From positions 62,001 through 126,000 of the forward strand of contig NZ_NIJK01000054.1 of the NCBI RefSeq assembly GCF_002836975.1: a stretch of 64,000 nt of DNA. The letters run 5' to 3'. Position 1 is the first letter of the stretch, and every line of letters begins with the position of its first letter. Under the pieces are notes generated by a model that was not told the DNA's origin, did not search any database, and saw only the letters and a program-made list of their open reading frames with translations. This document shows positions 34,046 to 42,799 of this stretch, one piece after another. Position numbers and translations under genes: made by a program. This DNA is from Shewanella indica. GTDB taxonomy: Bacteria > Pseudomonadota > Gammaproteobacteria > Enterobacterales > Shewanellaceae.

Positions 34046-34074
34046 ACAAAGGCGCCGTTAGGCGCCTTTGTTTT
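34046..34074. terminator. Bidirectional terminator after the glycine-zipper gene
   Basis: Stem ACAAAGGCGCC/GGCGCCTTTGT with a GTTA loop, followed by TTT on the plus strand. It also serves the convergent minus-strand gene. Confidence 0.88.
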
Positions 34075-34085
34075 GGATGGAGTAA

Positions 34086-34427
34086 TTAAAAACCGCGAGG
34101 CAGTTTGTGATTACCGGCTGCCAGTTTTTCACGCCACAGCTCTTTGGGGGTTTTGCCCCCTTGGCCGTCGGCTAGGGCAGGCGCTGCCTGCTTTGGTGTT
34201 GCCTTTATTGCTGGCTTGGCCGCCTTGGGTTTTTCCTGTTTGGCTTCAGCCTTGGCCGATTTGGCGCTATCCGCCAACATCTGTTCCAGTTCAGCGAAAC
34301 GAAGTGATTTACCGCCATCGATTTTGTACCAGCTGCCATTTTGCTCAATGGTCACTGCTTTGCCCTGTTGCTTACTGAGGGCTTGCTGCAGTGAGCTGAT
34401 AACTTCTTCTTTGGTCAGTTTTGCCAT
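34086..34427 (-). CDS. Small Lys/Ala-rich protein, function unknown
   Basis: 113 residues, not recognised. It has three parts: residues 1-55 a compact domain (LTKEEVISSLQQALSKQQGKAVTIEQNG, WYKIDGGKSLRFAELEQML), 56-90 an Ala/Lys/Pro-rich flexible linker (AKQEKPKAAKPAIKATPKQ), and a short C-terminal motif GKTPKELWREKLAAGNHKLPRGF. The charge and linker suggest a nucleic-acid or cytosolic partner, but this is speculative. ATG 34427 is chosen because AGGTT lies eight bases upstream; ATG 34433 is too close to it. Convergent with the glycine-zipper gene. Confidence 0.7.
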   Translation of the reverse strand: MAKLTKEEVISSLQQALSKQQGKAVTIEQNGSWYKIDGGKSLRFAELEQMLADSAKSAKAEAKQEKPKAAKPAIKATPKQAAPALADGQGGKTPKELWREKLAAGNHKLPRGF

Positions 34428-34664
34428 AATCATAACCTGTTTATTTTTAGAGTTACTTGGAGGTTTGCGATAATTTTATAAGTCAAAGGTTGGCAATGTC
34501 CAATTTGCCGGCCAAAAAGCAACAAACTTGTGCCCAAGGGCGCAGCTTTTGGTCGCTTTGGGGACTGAAACCGGCAATCTGGCTTAAGATTTGTGACCTC
34601 AACCCAAGGGCTTGCTGTGCTAGAATAGCGACATATATCTGCAACCGAATCGACAGGGAACCCT

Positions 34665-35417
34665 ATGCAAAGAGAGGAACTCAAACAATATCTGCACGAG
34701 TTTTTACAACTGGACCAGTTTCGCGATTATGCCCCCAACGGTCTTCAGGTTGAAGGCAAGGCCGAAATTCGCAAGATAGTCACAGGTGTGACCGCTTGTC
34801 AGGCATTGATTGACCGGGCCGTTGAAGCCGGTGCCGATGCCCTATTGGTGCACCATGGTTTCTTCTGGAAAAATGAACCCGAAGTGTTGACTGGAATGAA
34901 ACAGCGCAGGATCAAGACCTTGCTGCTCAACGACATTAACCTGTTTGGCTATCACTTGCCGCTTGATGCCCATCCCATGCTCGGCAATAACGCCGAATTG
35001 GGCCGGGTGCTTGGCGTCATTGAGCCTGAGGCGGTGGAAACCGTCGCTCAAGGTTTGCTTTGGCAAGGCGTACTGGACTCACCTATGACGGCCAAAGACC
35101 TGAGTGCCATGCTTGAGCAGTGTTTGGGACAAGTCCCCCTGCATCTGGATGGCGGTGACAGAAGCATACAGAAACTGGCCTGGTGTACAGGTGGTGCCCA
35201 GGATTATATCGATACTGCTGCGGCACTGGGAGTTGATGCTTTTATCAGTGGTGAAGTTTCTGAGCGTACCTTCCACAGCGCCGTGGAGCAGGGGATCCAT
35301 TACTTCTCAGCCGGCCACCATGCTACGGAGAGGTTCGGCATCAAGGCGCTGGGGGAACATTTAGCGCATGAATTTGAGTTGGAGCATGAGTTTATTGATA
35401 TTCCCAACCCAGTATGA
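34665..35417 (+). CDS. ybgI: Nif3-like dinuclear metal center protein YbgI
   Basis: A 250-residue Nif3/NGG1p-interacting-factor family protein; these form toroidal hexamers with a dimetal site, and their function is unresolved (some are annotated GTP cyclohydrolase 1 type 2). Metal-ligand motifs are visible: VHHGFFWKN (about residue 64), HLPLDAHPMLGNNAELG (about 97-113), and the C-terminal SGEVSERTFHSAVEQGIHYFSAGHHATERFG with the HH-x-x-E ligands. ATG has GGGAA upstream. It stands alone on the plus strand. Confidence 0.93.
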   Translation: MQREELKQYLHEFLQLDQFRDYAPNGLQVEGKAEIRKIVTGVTACQALIDRAVEAGADALLVHHGFFWKNEPEVLTGMKQRRIKTLLLNDINLFGYHLPLDAHPMLGNNAELGRVLGVIEPEAVETVAQGLLWQGVLDSPMTAKDLSAMLEQCLGQVPLHLDGGDRSIQKLAWCTGGAQDYIDTAAALGVDAFISGEVSERTFHSAVEQGIHYFSAGHHATERFGIKALGEHLAHEFELEHEFIDIPNPV

Positions 35418-35550
35418 CAAGGCGCTAAAGAATGGCAGTATGGTGCATGGGTTGTTTACTGTGCATCACTGCCAGACGTGTGTGAAGCTTACAGTTTGTT
35501 GAGAGAGAATTACCAAGGTTCAATTGAACGAAACTGGAAGCTAATCCAGT

Positions 35551-35586
35551 AAAAGAAAATGCCGTTCAAACTGATTGAACGGCATT
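35551..35586 (-). terminator. Terminator of the yeaD-ydbH-ynbE-ydbL operon
   Basis: Perfect 12-bp stem AATGCCGTTCAA/TTGAACGGCATT with a five-base loop. On the minus strand it is followed by TTCTTTT, 29 bp after the ydbL stop. Confidence 0.88.
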
Positions 35587-35614
35587 ATACATCCGGTTGA
35601 TGCTATCGGGTTTG

Positions 35615-35935
35615 TTATTTACGAACCCACTTGCCGGAAGCATCCTGCACTATATGGCCTTTGTCGGCGGCAGCAATCGCCTTGGCGCCGGCGAGTTTGG
35701 CAACATCATCCACGGAAATCCCGTTTTGACGGGCGATTTTTTCATAGTGTGCCCGGCGTTTGGCATTGACATCCTTAACCAGTGCCGTCACCTCGGCGCT
35801 GGATTTGACCACACCCAAATAGCCGTTTTGCTGTTCACCTACCAACCCTTGGCTCTTGGCGTCCTGCAAACCTATGGCAAAGACGCAGAAACTCATCAAC
35901 AGGGCGGCAGTCAGGGTCATCAACTTGGTTTTCAT
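35615..35935 (-). CDS. ydbL: YdbL family periplasmic protein (DUF1318)
   Basis: 106 residues with a Sec signal peptide (residues 1-26, KLMTLTAALLMSFCVFAIGL). The mature part LQDAKSQGLVGEQQNGYLGVV then AKRRAHYEKIARQNGISVDDVAKLAGAKAI is the DUF1318 pattern, ending with the conserved VQDASGKWVRK. In E. coli YdbL acts with the YdbH-YnbE intermembrane lipid-transport bridge; here it is the last gene of the same operon, 30 bp after ynbE. Confidence 0.93.
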   Translation of the reverse strand: MKTKLMTLTAALLMSFCVFAIGLQDAKSQGLVGEQQNGYLGVVKSSAEVTALVKDVNAKRRAHYEKIARQNGISVDDVAKLAGAKAIAAADKGHIVQDASGKWVRK

Positions 35936-35965
35936 CTGTGTTTTCCTTTCGCGAATTCTGGCACC

Positions 35966-36163
35966 TTAGAAGAGTTCATCATTGGTCAGCAGCTGATCCA
36001 ACTCTTTATCGACCTTAATGCGAATTTCATGTTCGATTTTCACATTCAGGTTGATAACGATTGGCTTATCCGGTGGCTCAATCTTGACCGTTGGGGTACA
36101 AGCCGACGCCAGCAGCAAGGCTGCAGCCAGCGGCAGCAGAAATTTAGTCTGTTTCACATTCAT
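35966..36163 (-). CDS. ynbE: YnbE family outer-membrane lipoprotein
   Basis: 65 residues: a lipoprotein signal peptide with lipobox LASAC (lipid-modified Cys near residue 23), then PTVKIEPPDKPIVINLNVKI and EHEIRIKVDKELDQLL, almost the same as E. coli YnbE after its Cys. YnbE pairs by beta-strand stacking with YdbH to bridge to the outer membrane in the phospholipid-transport system. An in-frame GTG at 36181 overlaps the ydbH stop by four bases; I prefer ATG 36163 from length. Confidence 0.93.
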   Translation of the reverse strand: MNVKQTKFLLPLAAALLLASACTPTVKIEPPDKPIVINLNVKIEHEIRIKVDKELDQLLTNDELF

Positions 36164-36177
36164 GTCCTTTTGTGTCC

Positions 36178-39100
36178 TCACTGCATGGAAGCTTCAATTT
36201 GGGTTTGAAGCTTGTCACCTATGGTCAGACTCCTGAGGAGCTGCAGCATGTTCTCCTCATGAGAGTAGTTCAAGTGGATAGGGCGTTCAATCCCCTCGGC
36301 CTGACCTTTTACTTCAACCTTGAGCCAGGCCTCACCATCCGGTGCCATATCGTAAGTGCTGGCCAGGGTAGAATATTGCAAGTGTTCGAGGGTGGAAAAG
36401 GCAAAGTCCAGATAGGGTTGGCCGGCGCGCATTTGGGCGACAGCCGGATTATTGCCGACCTTGATAAGTCCGCCGGGGGCACGGGCCGCCAGGCGGCCGC
36501 CTTTGACTGAGACCTGGCCGTCGGTAATAAATACCGGCAAGACACCATCGAAAATACCGTCGGCGTAGATGCCTTCCTGAGGCTGGATGGCCAACAGTTC
36601 TTCCAGGCTCAGGCCCTGCAACACCAAATAAGCATTGGATGGCGCGTTGAGCCGCAAGCGGAAGCTGGGCAGCAGCATTTGTCCCTTGAGTAACTCGCCT
36701 TGGCCGCGCACCTGAATATCGGCATCCCGAAACCCGGGCAACAGCTTGGCTTGAGTGCTTTGGTTGCTGTCGAGTTCAGGGGTCAGGCTGAGCTGGCCTT
36801 CTAAACCCAGGTTGGTCAACAGCACTCCGGGGTTGAAGGCCTGTACCGAAGCCTTGAGCTGCTGACAGTTGAGTTCGGCCTCTGCCGGCGCCTTGGCTTC
36901 CTTGGCCAGTGTCAAGCGGCACAATGCCGACAAGTTGGCGCCTTCAAATGGTAACTGACTGATACTGCCGGAGAGATCCGACAGCAGCGGGTTGAAATCC
37001 AGTTGCAATTGCAGCGCTCGCCCAAGCCCTTCGAGCTTGAGGTCGGCAATCATATGGGTCTCGCCCCTGAGTACCAACTCAGGAGGCAAGGGCAGGTTCT
37101 TGGCCGCCAGCGCCTTGATATCAGCGAGATCCGTATCCAGGGTCCAGCGACTGTTCAAGCGATAGCCAAGCGGATCTTTGGCCCGCTTGGGCCAGATGGG
37201 CATAAAGTCGTGGCGGCTGTGAAGCGGGATATTATCCAGTTGCCAGTTTTCTTCACTGATAAGACGGTTATCCTGCCAGTCAATGGTTTGGCTGAAGCTG
37301 CCATAGCCCAGATTGAGCAGGGTTTCGGTGCGAGGTCCGAGCTTGGTATGCCGGGTTTGGCTTAAGTTGAGCCCATCGAAGGCCAGATTCAGACGACTGG
37401 CAAAACGCTCATCCAAGAGTTGGCTCAAGAGTGGCAAGTGCCGTTTTTGATTTAGGTTGGCGTCCAGGGTTCGACTGAGTCCGGGGCTCAGGAGTGAGGT
37501 TTGGGCAATCGACAGTGCCAGCGGCCCGCTTTTAGCCTGCAATTCACCCAGCTGGCTGCTGACTGCGGGCAAAGACAGCTTAAGTTTGCCCTGGTTGAAG
37601 CTGCCACTGAGCGGGGCCAGCAGTGATAACTTAAAGCCGGAGAGTTGGATACTTTTATCCTCTATACCGGCTTGAATGGCGCCTGTGCTGAAGCCGGGAT
37701 TGGCCGCGAGGCTGAAGTCCAGTTGTTGCCCTTCGCTTGTCGGCTCCAGTGCCAGCTTACCGCTAAGCGCCATTGATGCGCCCTGATTGAGTTGCAATTC
37801 AGCTACAGCCGACTGCCAACGAAAACCGCTCGGCAGGGAGGCTTCAAGGCGCCAGTCTGTGCTTGCTTGTTCCAGTGGCAGCTGCTCAAGGCTGAGTCGC
37901 AGCCCCTGAATGGCCTGTTGCAGCGCCAGTTCGAGTCGCTGCTCGGCCGACAAGGGCTTTGAGTTTGGTGAACTTGAGCCTGATGAGCCAGAGCTTGAGA
38001 AGTCAGAGCTTGATAAACCAGAGCTTGATAAGCCAAAGCCCGGCGAATTTAACCCTTGAGGCTTGGCGCTTTGCGGCAAAGAAACAGAAGTGTCTTGCTG
38101 TGCTCTTGCGGCCTTTGGCAGTTGCAATTGCAGGTTTTCAAAGGACAGCTGCAAACTCGGCCGCTTGCCATTACTGAGCGCTGCCGGGCTCAATTCCGCA
38201 ATTCTTGGCCGATTAATTGGCGCACCGAATGACGCTTGCTGCTTCTCTGTCATCAGGGCGGGCAGTAGCGGCCGCACTGTCAGATTCGGCAGCGACACTC
38301 GCATGGATGTCTCATTGCCCGTTGCCGCATTGCCCTTTGTATTGTTGTCCTTGGCGGGTTTGAATTCGGCGTCGAGGCCTTGTTCAAGCGCCAGCTCAAT
38401 TGCGGCGATAAGGGGGGAAACTTGGTTTTTTTCAGCTGGCTCTTGCGCCAGGACTTGCTGCAGCTGCGCCAATTGCGATTCGAGTTCTGCGGCCTTGGTT
38501 GCTGATGCTTGCGCCGATGGGGAGTTTGCTGCGAGCAAGGCAAGCAGCGCTTGGCGCTGAGCCGGAGTGGTTGAAAGCGTGAGTCTCAGCGGCGCCAGCT
38601 CAAAAAGCTGCTCGCTGGTGGAGCCCGAAAAGCGAAAGCGCAACCCTGCGCCATCACTATCCTCAACCTCAGCCTCAACCCTGGCATTTGCACTGGCCTT
38701 GGCACTGAAGCTGGCTGCAGCGCCGGAACTTGGGCACAGAGGGCTATCGGCCAATGAATTGTGTGCCTTAGCTTCCAGGGGCAGCGGTGTTATCTCAAGC
38801 GCCACTTGCTCGAGTCCCGGCATGGCAATAGTCGGCGCCAACCAGCAATGGCGCGAGTCTATGTTGCCTTGGGTCAAATCCAGAGTCAGTTGTGAGAAGA
38901 GATCTCCGCCAAGGCTCGGCATTAGCTCGGCATTCACTATTTCATCAAGTTTAAAGGCGCTGACAAGGGGCGCTGCGGCCGGATCCTGCTCAACACTTGC
39001 CAGCGCCTGCTGCAGCGCTTTGAGATGCAGTTGACTGGTCAGTCGCCAGGCAGGGGCACCGTTGGCGAGTTTGGCTTTCAAGTCGGCGGTTAATGCCAGC

Positions 39101-39822
39101 AGCGGCGTCTCTTGTCTTGTTTGAGTTCCTGAGTGAGTCTCTTGTAGCCCTCCATGTAACCGGGTGGCCAGCTCAGTAACCAGTTGCCCGGAAGGGCTTA
39201 ACTGCAACTTTTGCAGCAGCAGAGTAAAGCTTTGGGTATTACCTGCCTTATCCAAGGTCAGCGACGTATTGGGCGTATCGGCTACGCCGGCCACGCGTTG
39301 CAGGCTTATTCGGGTCGGCCCCAGGGCTATTTCGGGCACAGAGTTCAAGTCCAGTGCCAGACTCTGACCGCCATCATCACCGCCGGGCAAGAGTAGTTCA
39401 GGCGTCAAACTAAAACCGGCGTCTCGATAGCTGACCTTTTGAAGTTGCGCCATCAACCAGTCGATGGAGCCAGGGGGCGGCGTCGATGCTTCGCCTGTCA
39501 GTAATTGCCAAATCCGTTTGGCACTGACAGGCGATTTGAGCTGGAGCCTGAGTTGATGAAACTCAAGCTCGCTGCCCTGGTAATCAAGCTTAAGGTAATC
39601 GAAGCTCAGTCTGTCCCAGCCTTCAGGCGCCAGGCGCAACTCGTCGATACGAATATCTTGCGCAGCCAGATATTGATTAATATGCGGCAGCAGCCACTGC
39701 GGCCTTTCATACAGGGACCAAGCCAGCCCCACAAGCAGGGCACCCGGAAGCAGCACCAGCAGAAGCAACAGGCCAACAGCCCAGACAGTCAGGCGTTTCT
39801 TGCTTGGGAGTCGATACCTCAT
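36178..39822 (-). CDS. ydbH: AsmA-like intermembrane lipid transport protein YdbH
   Basis: 1214 residues, longer than E. coli YdbH (about 880). An N-terminal inner-membrane anchor (LTVWAVGLLLLLVLLPGALLVGLAWSLY, about residues 9-36) is followed by a very long periplasmic beta-rich region of the TamB/YhdP/YdbH superfamily. The conserved C-terminal end includes GIYADGIFDGVLPVFITDGQ, then GGLIKVG and LRSLTIGDKLQTQIEASMQ. The extra length comes mainly from a Ser/Gly-rich stretch coded by 15-bp repeats (37961-38035) and Gln/Ala-rich segments. ATG 39822 has GGGAAA upstream and lies 24 bp after the yeaD stop; the longer frame from GTG 39849 would overlap yeaD. Confidence 0.92.
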   Translation of the reverse strand: MRYRLPSKKRLTVWAVGLLLLLVLLPGALLVGLAWSLYERPQWLLPHINQYLAAQDIRIDELRLAPEGWDRLSFDYLKLDYQGSELEFHQLRLQLKSPVSAKRIWQLLTGEASTPPPGSIDWLMAQLQKVSYRDAGFSLTPELLLPGGDDGGQSLALDLNSVPEIALGPTRISLQRVAGVADTPNTSLTLDKAGNTQSFTLLLQKLQLSPSGQLVTELATRLHGGLQETHSGTQTRQETPLLALTADLKAKLANGAPAWRLTSQLHLKALQQALASVEQDPAAAPLVSAFKLDEIVNAELMPSLGGDLFSQLTLDLTQGNIDSRHCWLAPTIAMPGLEQVALEITPLPLEAKAHNSLADSPLCPSSGAAASFSAKASANARVEAEVEDSDGAGLRFRFSGSTSEQLFELAPLRLTLSTTPAQRQALLALLAANSPSAQASATKAAELESQLAQLQQVLAQEPAEKNQVSPLIAAIELALEQGLDAEFKPAKDNNTKGNAATGNETSMRVSLPNLTVRPLLPALMTEKQQASFGAPINRPRIAELSPAALSNGKRPSLQLSFENLQLQLPKAARAQQDTSVSLPQSAKPQGLNSPGFGLSSSGLSSSDFSSSGSSGSSSPNSKPLSAEQRLELALQQAIQGLRLSLEQLPLEQASTDWRLEASLPSGFRWQSAVAELQLNQGASMALSGKLALEPTSEGQQLDFSLAANPGFSTGAIQAGIEDKSIQLSGFKLSLLAPLSGSFNQGKLKLSLPAVSSQLGELQAKSGPLALSIAQTSLLSPGLSRTLDANLNQKRHLPLLSQLLDERFASRLNLAFDGLNLSQTRHTKLGPRTETLLNLGYGSFSQTIDWQDNRLISEENWQLDNIPLHSRHDFMPIWPKRAKDPLGYRLNSRWTLDTDLADIKALAAKNLPLPPELVLRGETHMIADLKLEGLGRALQLQLDFNPLLSDLSGSISQLPFEGANLSALCRLTLAKEAKAPAEAELNCQQLKASVQAFNPGVLLTNLGLEGQLSLTPELDSNQSTQAKLLPGFRDADIQVRGQGELLKGQMLLPSFRLRLNAPSNAYLVLQGLSLEELLAIQPQEGIYADGIFDGVLPVFITDGQVSVKGGRLAARAPGGLIKVGNNPAVAQMRAGQPYLDFAFSTLEHLQYSTLASTYDMAPDGEAWLKVEVKGQAEGIERPIHLNYSHEENMLQLLRSLTIGDKLQTQIEASMQ
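37961..38035 (-). repeat. 15-bp tandem repeats inside ydbH
   Basis: Five consecutive 15-bp units (plus-strand type GAGCTTGATAAGCCA), the first degenerate. They keep the reading frame and encode Ser-Ser-Gly-rich pentapeptides (SGLSS, SDFSS, SGSSG). The region is probably an unstructured linker prone to slippage. Confidence 0.88.
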
Positions 39823-39845
39823 TGGTGTTTCCCGGCCTTGGCCGC

Positions 39846-40694
39846 TCACTCCTGCCAGCGAATTTCTGTGGTCAGAGTGTGACTCTGTTTGGGGCCGAGC
39901 ACCAGTTTATCTTCCAGCACATTGGCGGCTTCCAGGCAGACCATAGACAGGTAATCCTGCTCTTGGAAACGGGCCAGCCGCTTGGACTTGTCTATCCAGG
40001 GATTCCAAAGTACTGCCGAGTGGCTCTGCTCACGGCTGACAAGAATAGTGCCGTTGGGGGTATGCAGCTTTTGCAGCTCAGACAAGCCGGTGTAAACCCG
40101 GTCGGTTTCGCGCTCAAAGCGCACTTCGTCTTCGACTTGTGCATAGGGACCTTCACCAAACTCGATATACTGGCTGCCGGCAAAGCCGGTAGCGCGCAGT
40201 TGGTGGATATCGCCGATGGGGAAATAACTGTGCAATGCCTGGGTCAGCGTTACGTTTTGCTCGCTCAGGTTGCGGTTAATCAGGCTGACCCTGAGGCTGT
40301 CGCTGAGGACAAAGTCCAGCCGCACCTCGGTATCGTGGGGCCAGTAACGTCTGTCCTCGTCGCTAAGCTTAAGGACAAAGCTCAGCTCTACCCGTTCATT
40401 ACTGATATGAGTTCGCTCAAGTTGCCACAACCGGGTGCGGGCAAAGCCATGCTGGGGCCAGCCCTCATTGGCATGCATGCCAAACCAGGGCCAGCAGACG
40501 GGAATACCGCCGCGAATACCACTGCCCGGTAGATAGTCATCGGCAGGAGAAACCCACAGCAGCGGCGCCTTGCCTTTGGGCACAAAGCTGTCTATCTGGG
40601 CACCCTGTAAAAAAATACGGCCGTAGCAGAGTGGGGTATCGATTTCGATATAGTCCAGACCATTAGGGTGTTTGCGGGTGTTGACGCTGGCCAT
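39846..40694 (-). CDS. yeaD: D-hexose-6-phosphate mutarotase (YeaD, aldose 1-epimerase family)
   Basis: Interconverts anomers of hexose 6-phosphates. A 282-residue galactose-mutarotase-like beta-sandwich with QGAQIDSFVPKGKAPLLWVSP, GGIPVCWPWFGMHANEGWPQHGFARTRLW (active-site His and Arg), LTQALHSYFPIGDI and the late VLWNPWIDKSKRL. ATG 40694 follows AGGAA. It is the first gene of the minus-strand operon leading into ydbH; the metabolic reason for that pairing is not clear. Confidence 0.93.
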   Translation of the reverse strand: MASVNTRKHPNGLDYIEIDTPLCYGRIFLQGAQIDSFVPKGKAPLLWVSPADDYLPGSGIRGGIPVCWPWFGMHANEGWPQHGFARTRLWQLERTHISNERVELSFVLKLSDEDRRYWPHDTEVRLDFVLSDSLRVSLINRNLSEQNVTLTQALHSYFPIGDIHQLRATGFAGSQYIEFGEGPYAQVEDEVRFERETDRVYTGLSELQKLHTPNGTILVSREQSHSAVLWNPWIDKSKRLARFQEQDYLSMVCLEAANVLEDKLVLGPKQSHTLTTEIRWQE

Positions 40695-40821
40695 GCAGGA
40701 TTCCTTTAGCGGGCGAACAGGATAATGCCCCTAGCTTACAAAGTTTTACAGCCCGAGATAAGAGGCTGTTCAAGCGAATTTACGCAGAGCGCTGTTCTTG
40801 TATTAAAAAAAAGTGATATAA

Positions 40822-40839
40822 AACTGGTCAGAGGTGCTG
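40822..40839 (+). promoter_or_regulatory. FadR-like operator at the acyl-CoA dehydrogenase promoter
   Basis: AACTGGTCAGAGGTGCTG resembles the FadR recognition pattern (A-CTGGTC-GAC-TGTT) with an exact AACTGGTC half and a looser second half. It directly follows a TATAAA -10-like element (40817-40822), 60 bp before the coding start, which suits repression of a beta-oxidation gene. Confidence 0.5.
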
Positions 40840-40899
40840 AGTTTTTACTCAGAATTGGCTAAGGTGAGACATCAATCACAGGGAAAAGGAAATAAGCAT

Positions 40900-42699
40900 A
40901 TGGCAAGTTATCAGCCGCCGATGCGGGATTACCGCTTTATTCTTGAACAGTTACTGGATATTTATCAGCAGCCAAAGCTGCAGGGGTTCGATGAAATTGA
41001 CCCTGAGTTGGTCAATGCCATTCTCGAAGGCATGGCCGATTTCAGCACTGGGGTGATGCTGCCGCTTAATAGTGTCGGCGATCTGCAGGGTTGTCGTCTG
41101 GAAGCCGATGGGGTGAAAACCGCCGAGGGCTTTATCGATGCCTACCGCCAGTATGTGGACAACGGCTGGCCGACGCTGACCTGTGATCCCGAGTTCGGTG
41201 GTCAGGGCTTGCCGGAAGTTGTGGGTATTTTTGCCACCGAAATGCAGACCTCCTCCAACATGGCCTTTGCCATGTATCCCGGGCTGACCCACGGTGCTTA
41301 CAGTGCCATTTTTGCCCATGGCTCCGAGGCGCTCAAGGCCAAATATCTGCCCAAACTGGTGAGCGGCGAGTGGACCGGCACCATGAATCTGACCGAATCC
41401 CATGCCGGTACCGATCTGGCGCTGCTGCGTACTAAGGCCGAGCCCGGCACTGACGGTTGCTATCTTGTCAGCGGTGAGAAAATCTTTATCTCCAGTGGCG
41501 ATCACGATCTGGCCGAAAACATAGTGCACCTGGTATTGGCCAGGTTGCCCGATGCACCGGCCGGGGTGAAGGGGATCAGTTTGTTCGCCGTGCCCAAGTA
41601 TTGGGTCAAGGAAGATGGCAGCCTGGGCGAGGCTAACAATGTCAAGGCCAGCGGCCTCGAGCATAAGATGGGTATTCACGGCAATTCCACTTGTGTGATG
41701 CTGTTCGACGGCGCCAAAGGCGAGTTGGTGGGCGAACCTCATCAAGGCCTCAGAGCCATGTTCACCATGATGAACCAGGCGCGCATGGGTGTTGGGGTTC
41801 AGGGGCTGGGCGTCTCTGAAATCGCTTACCAGAACGCGCTGGCCTACGCCAGAGAGCGGGTTCAGGGAAGGGCACTGTCCGGCACCAAGGCGCCGGAGCA
41901 AAATGCCGATCCTATTCTGGTGCACGGCGATGTGCGGCGGATGCTGCTGTCGCAAAAAGTCTTCAATGAGGGCGCCCGCGCTCTTATCGGCCAGCAGGCG
42001 CTGTGGCTCGATGAAGCTGAGCGCCATCAGGATGCCGAACAAAAGGCCAGAGCCAAGGCGTTGGCGGCGTTGTTTACCCCTGTGGTCAAAGGCTTTATCA
42101 CAGATAGAGGCTTCAGCGCCTGTGTCGATGCCCAACAGGTGTTTGGCGGCCATGGCTATATCCATGAGTGGGGGATGGAGCAGTTTGTCCGTGATGCCCG
42201 TATCGCGATGATTTATGAAGGCACCAATGGCGTGCAGGCGCTGGATCTGGTGGGGCGCAAGCTGATGGGGGATAAGGGGGCGGCGCTGAAACTCTGGGCC
42301 GCAGAGGTGGAGGCCTTTATCGAAGGCGCCAAACCCAAGGCCGCTCAAGAGCCCCGGTTTGCCAAGGTGCTCGAAGGTTTGGGTCAGGCGGCAACGGATC
42401 TGCAGCGCGCTACCCAGAGCCTGATGGAGTTGGCGATGAAAAATCCCGACAACCTGGGCGCGGCCTCCATGCCTTATATGCAGCTGTTTGGCACAGCTGC
42501 GCTGGCGTGGATCTGGGCACGGATGGCCGAGCTGGCGCTCGACGGGCTGGCAGATGATGCCGACGGTTTCTATGCCGGCAAACTGGCCTCGGCGGCTTTC
42601 TTTATGGACTACTATGTCAGCAGCGCCAGTGGCTATCGGCGTCAAATTGCCGCGGCCAGTGAATCCATCATGGCCTTCGACGACAGTTACTTCGGCTAA
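40900..42699 (+). CDS. Acyl-CoA dehydrogenase (FadE-like, with C-terminal extension)
   Basis: FAD-dependent first oxidation step of fatty-acid beta-oxidation. 599 residues, so it belongs to the long-form class with the extra C-terminal domain (PF12806-type) after the usual ~380-residue core. Motifs: LTESHAGTDLALLRTKAEP (FAD/substrate loop), SGEKIFISSGDHDL, QARMGVGVQGLGVSEIAYQNALAYARER and QVFGGHGYIHEWGMEQFVRDARIAMIYEGTNGVQALDLVGRK with the catalytic Glu near MIYEG. I chose ATG 40900 (AAGGAAA upstream). A FadR-like site precedes it and a terminator follows. Confidence 0.94.
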   Translation: MASYQPPMRDYRFILEQLLDIYQQPKLQGFDEIDPELVNAILEGMADFSTGVMLPLNSVGDLQGCRLEADGVKTAEGFIDAYRQYVDNGWPTLTCDPEFGGQGLPEVVGIFATEMQTSSNMAFAMYPGLTHGAYSAIFAHGSEALKAKYLPKLVSGEWTGTMNLTESHAGTDLALLRTKAEPGTDGCYLVSGEKIFISSGDHDLAENIVHLVLARLPDAPAGVKGISLFAVPKYWVKEDGSLGEANNVKASGLEHKMGIHGNSTCVMLFDGAKGELVGEPHQGLRAMFTMMNQARMGVGVQGLGVSEIAYQNALAYARERVQGRALSGTKAPEQNADPILVHGDVRRMLLSQKVFNEGARALIGQQALWLDEAERHQDAEQKARAKALAALFTPVVKGFITDRGFSACVDAQQVFGGHGYIHEWGMEQFVRDARIAMIYEGTNGVQALDLVGRKLMGDKGAALKLWAAEVEAFIEGAKPKAAQEPRFAKVLEGLGQAATDLQRATQSLMELAMKNPDNLGAASMPYMQLFGTAALAWIWARMAELALDGLADDADGFYAGKLASAAFFMDYYVSSASGYRRQIAAASESIMAFDDSYFG

Positions 42700-42718
42700 T
42701 TGCGGTAGCTTCAATACC

Positions 42719-42746
42719 AAAGGGTCGGTGCAACCGGCCCTTTTTT
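42719..42746 (+). terminator. Terminator of the acyl-CoA dehydrogenase gene
   Basis: Ten-pair stem AAAGGGTCGG/CCGGCCCTTT (one T-G pair), loop TGCAA, followed by more T. 20 bp after the stop. Confidence 0.85.
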
Positions 42747-42799
42747 GTGGTACACCAATAGCTTCCAAGCCAATCGATTCGTCAGTATGGAGTGACAAG

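Noticed and set aside
40951..42798. 615-codon open frame on the minus strand opposite the acyl-CoA dehydrogenase gene
   Set aside because: It is the antisense shadow of a gene with clear homology over its whole length. Its composition (His/Gln-rich, no domain) is not protein-like.
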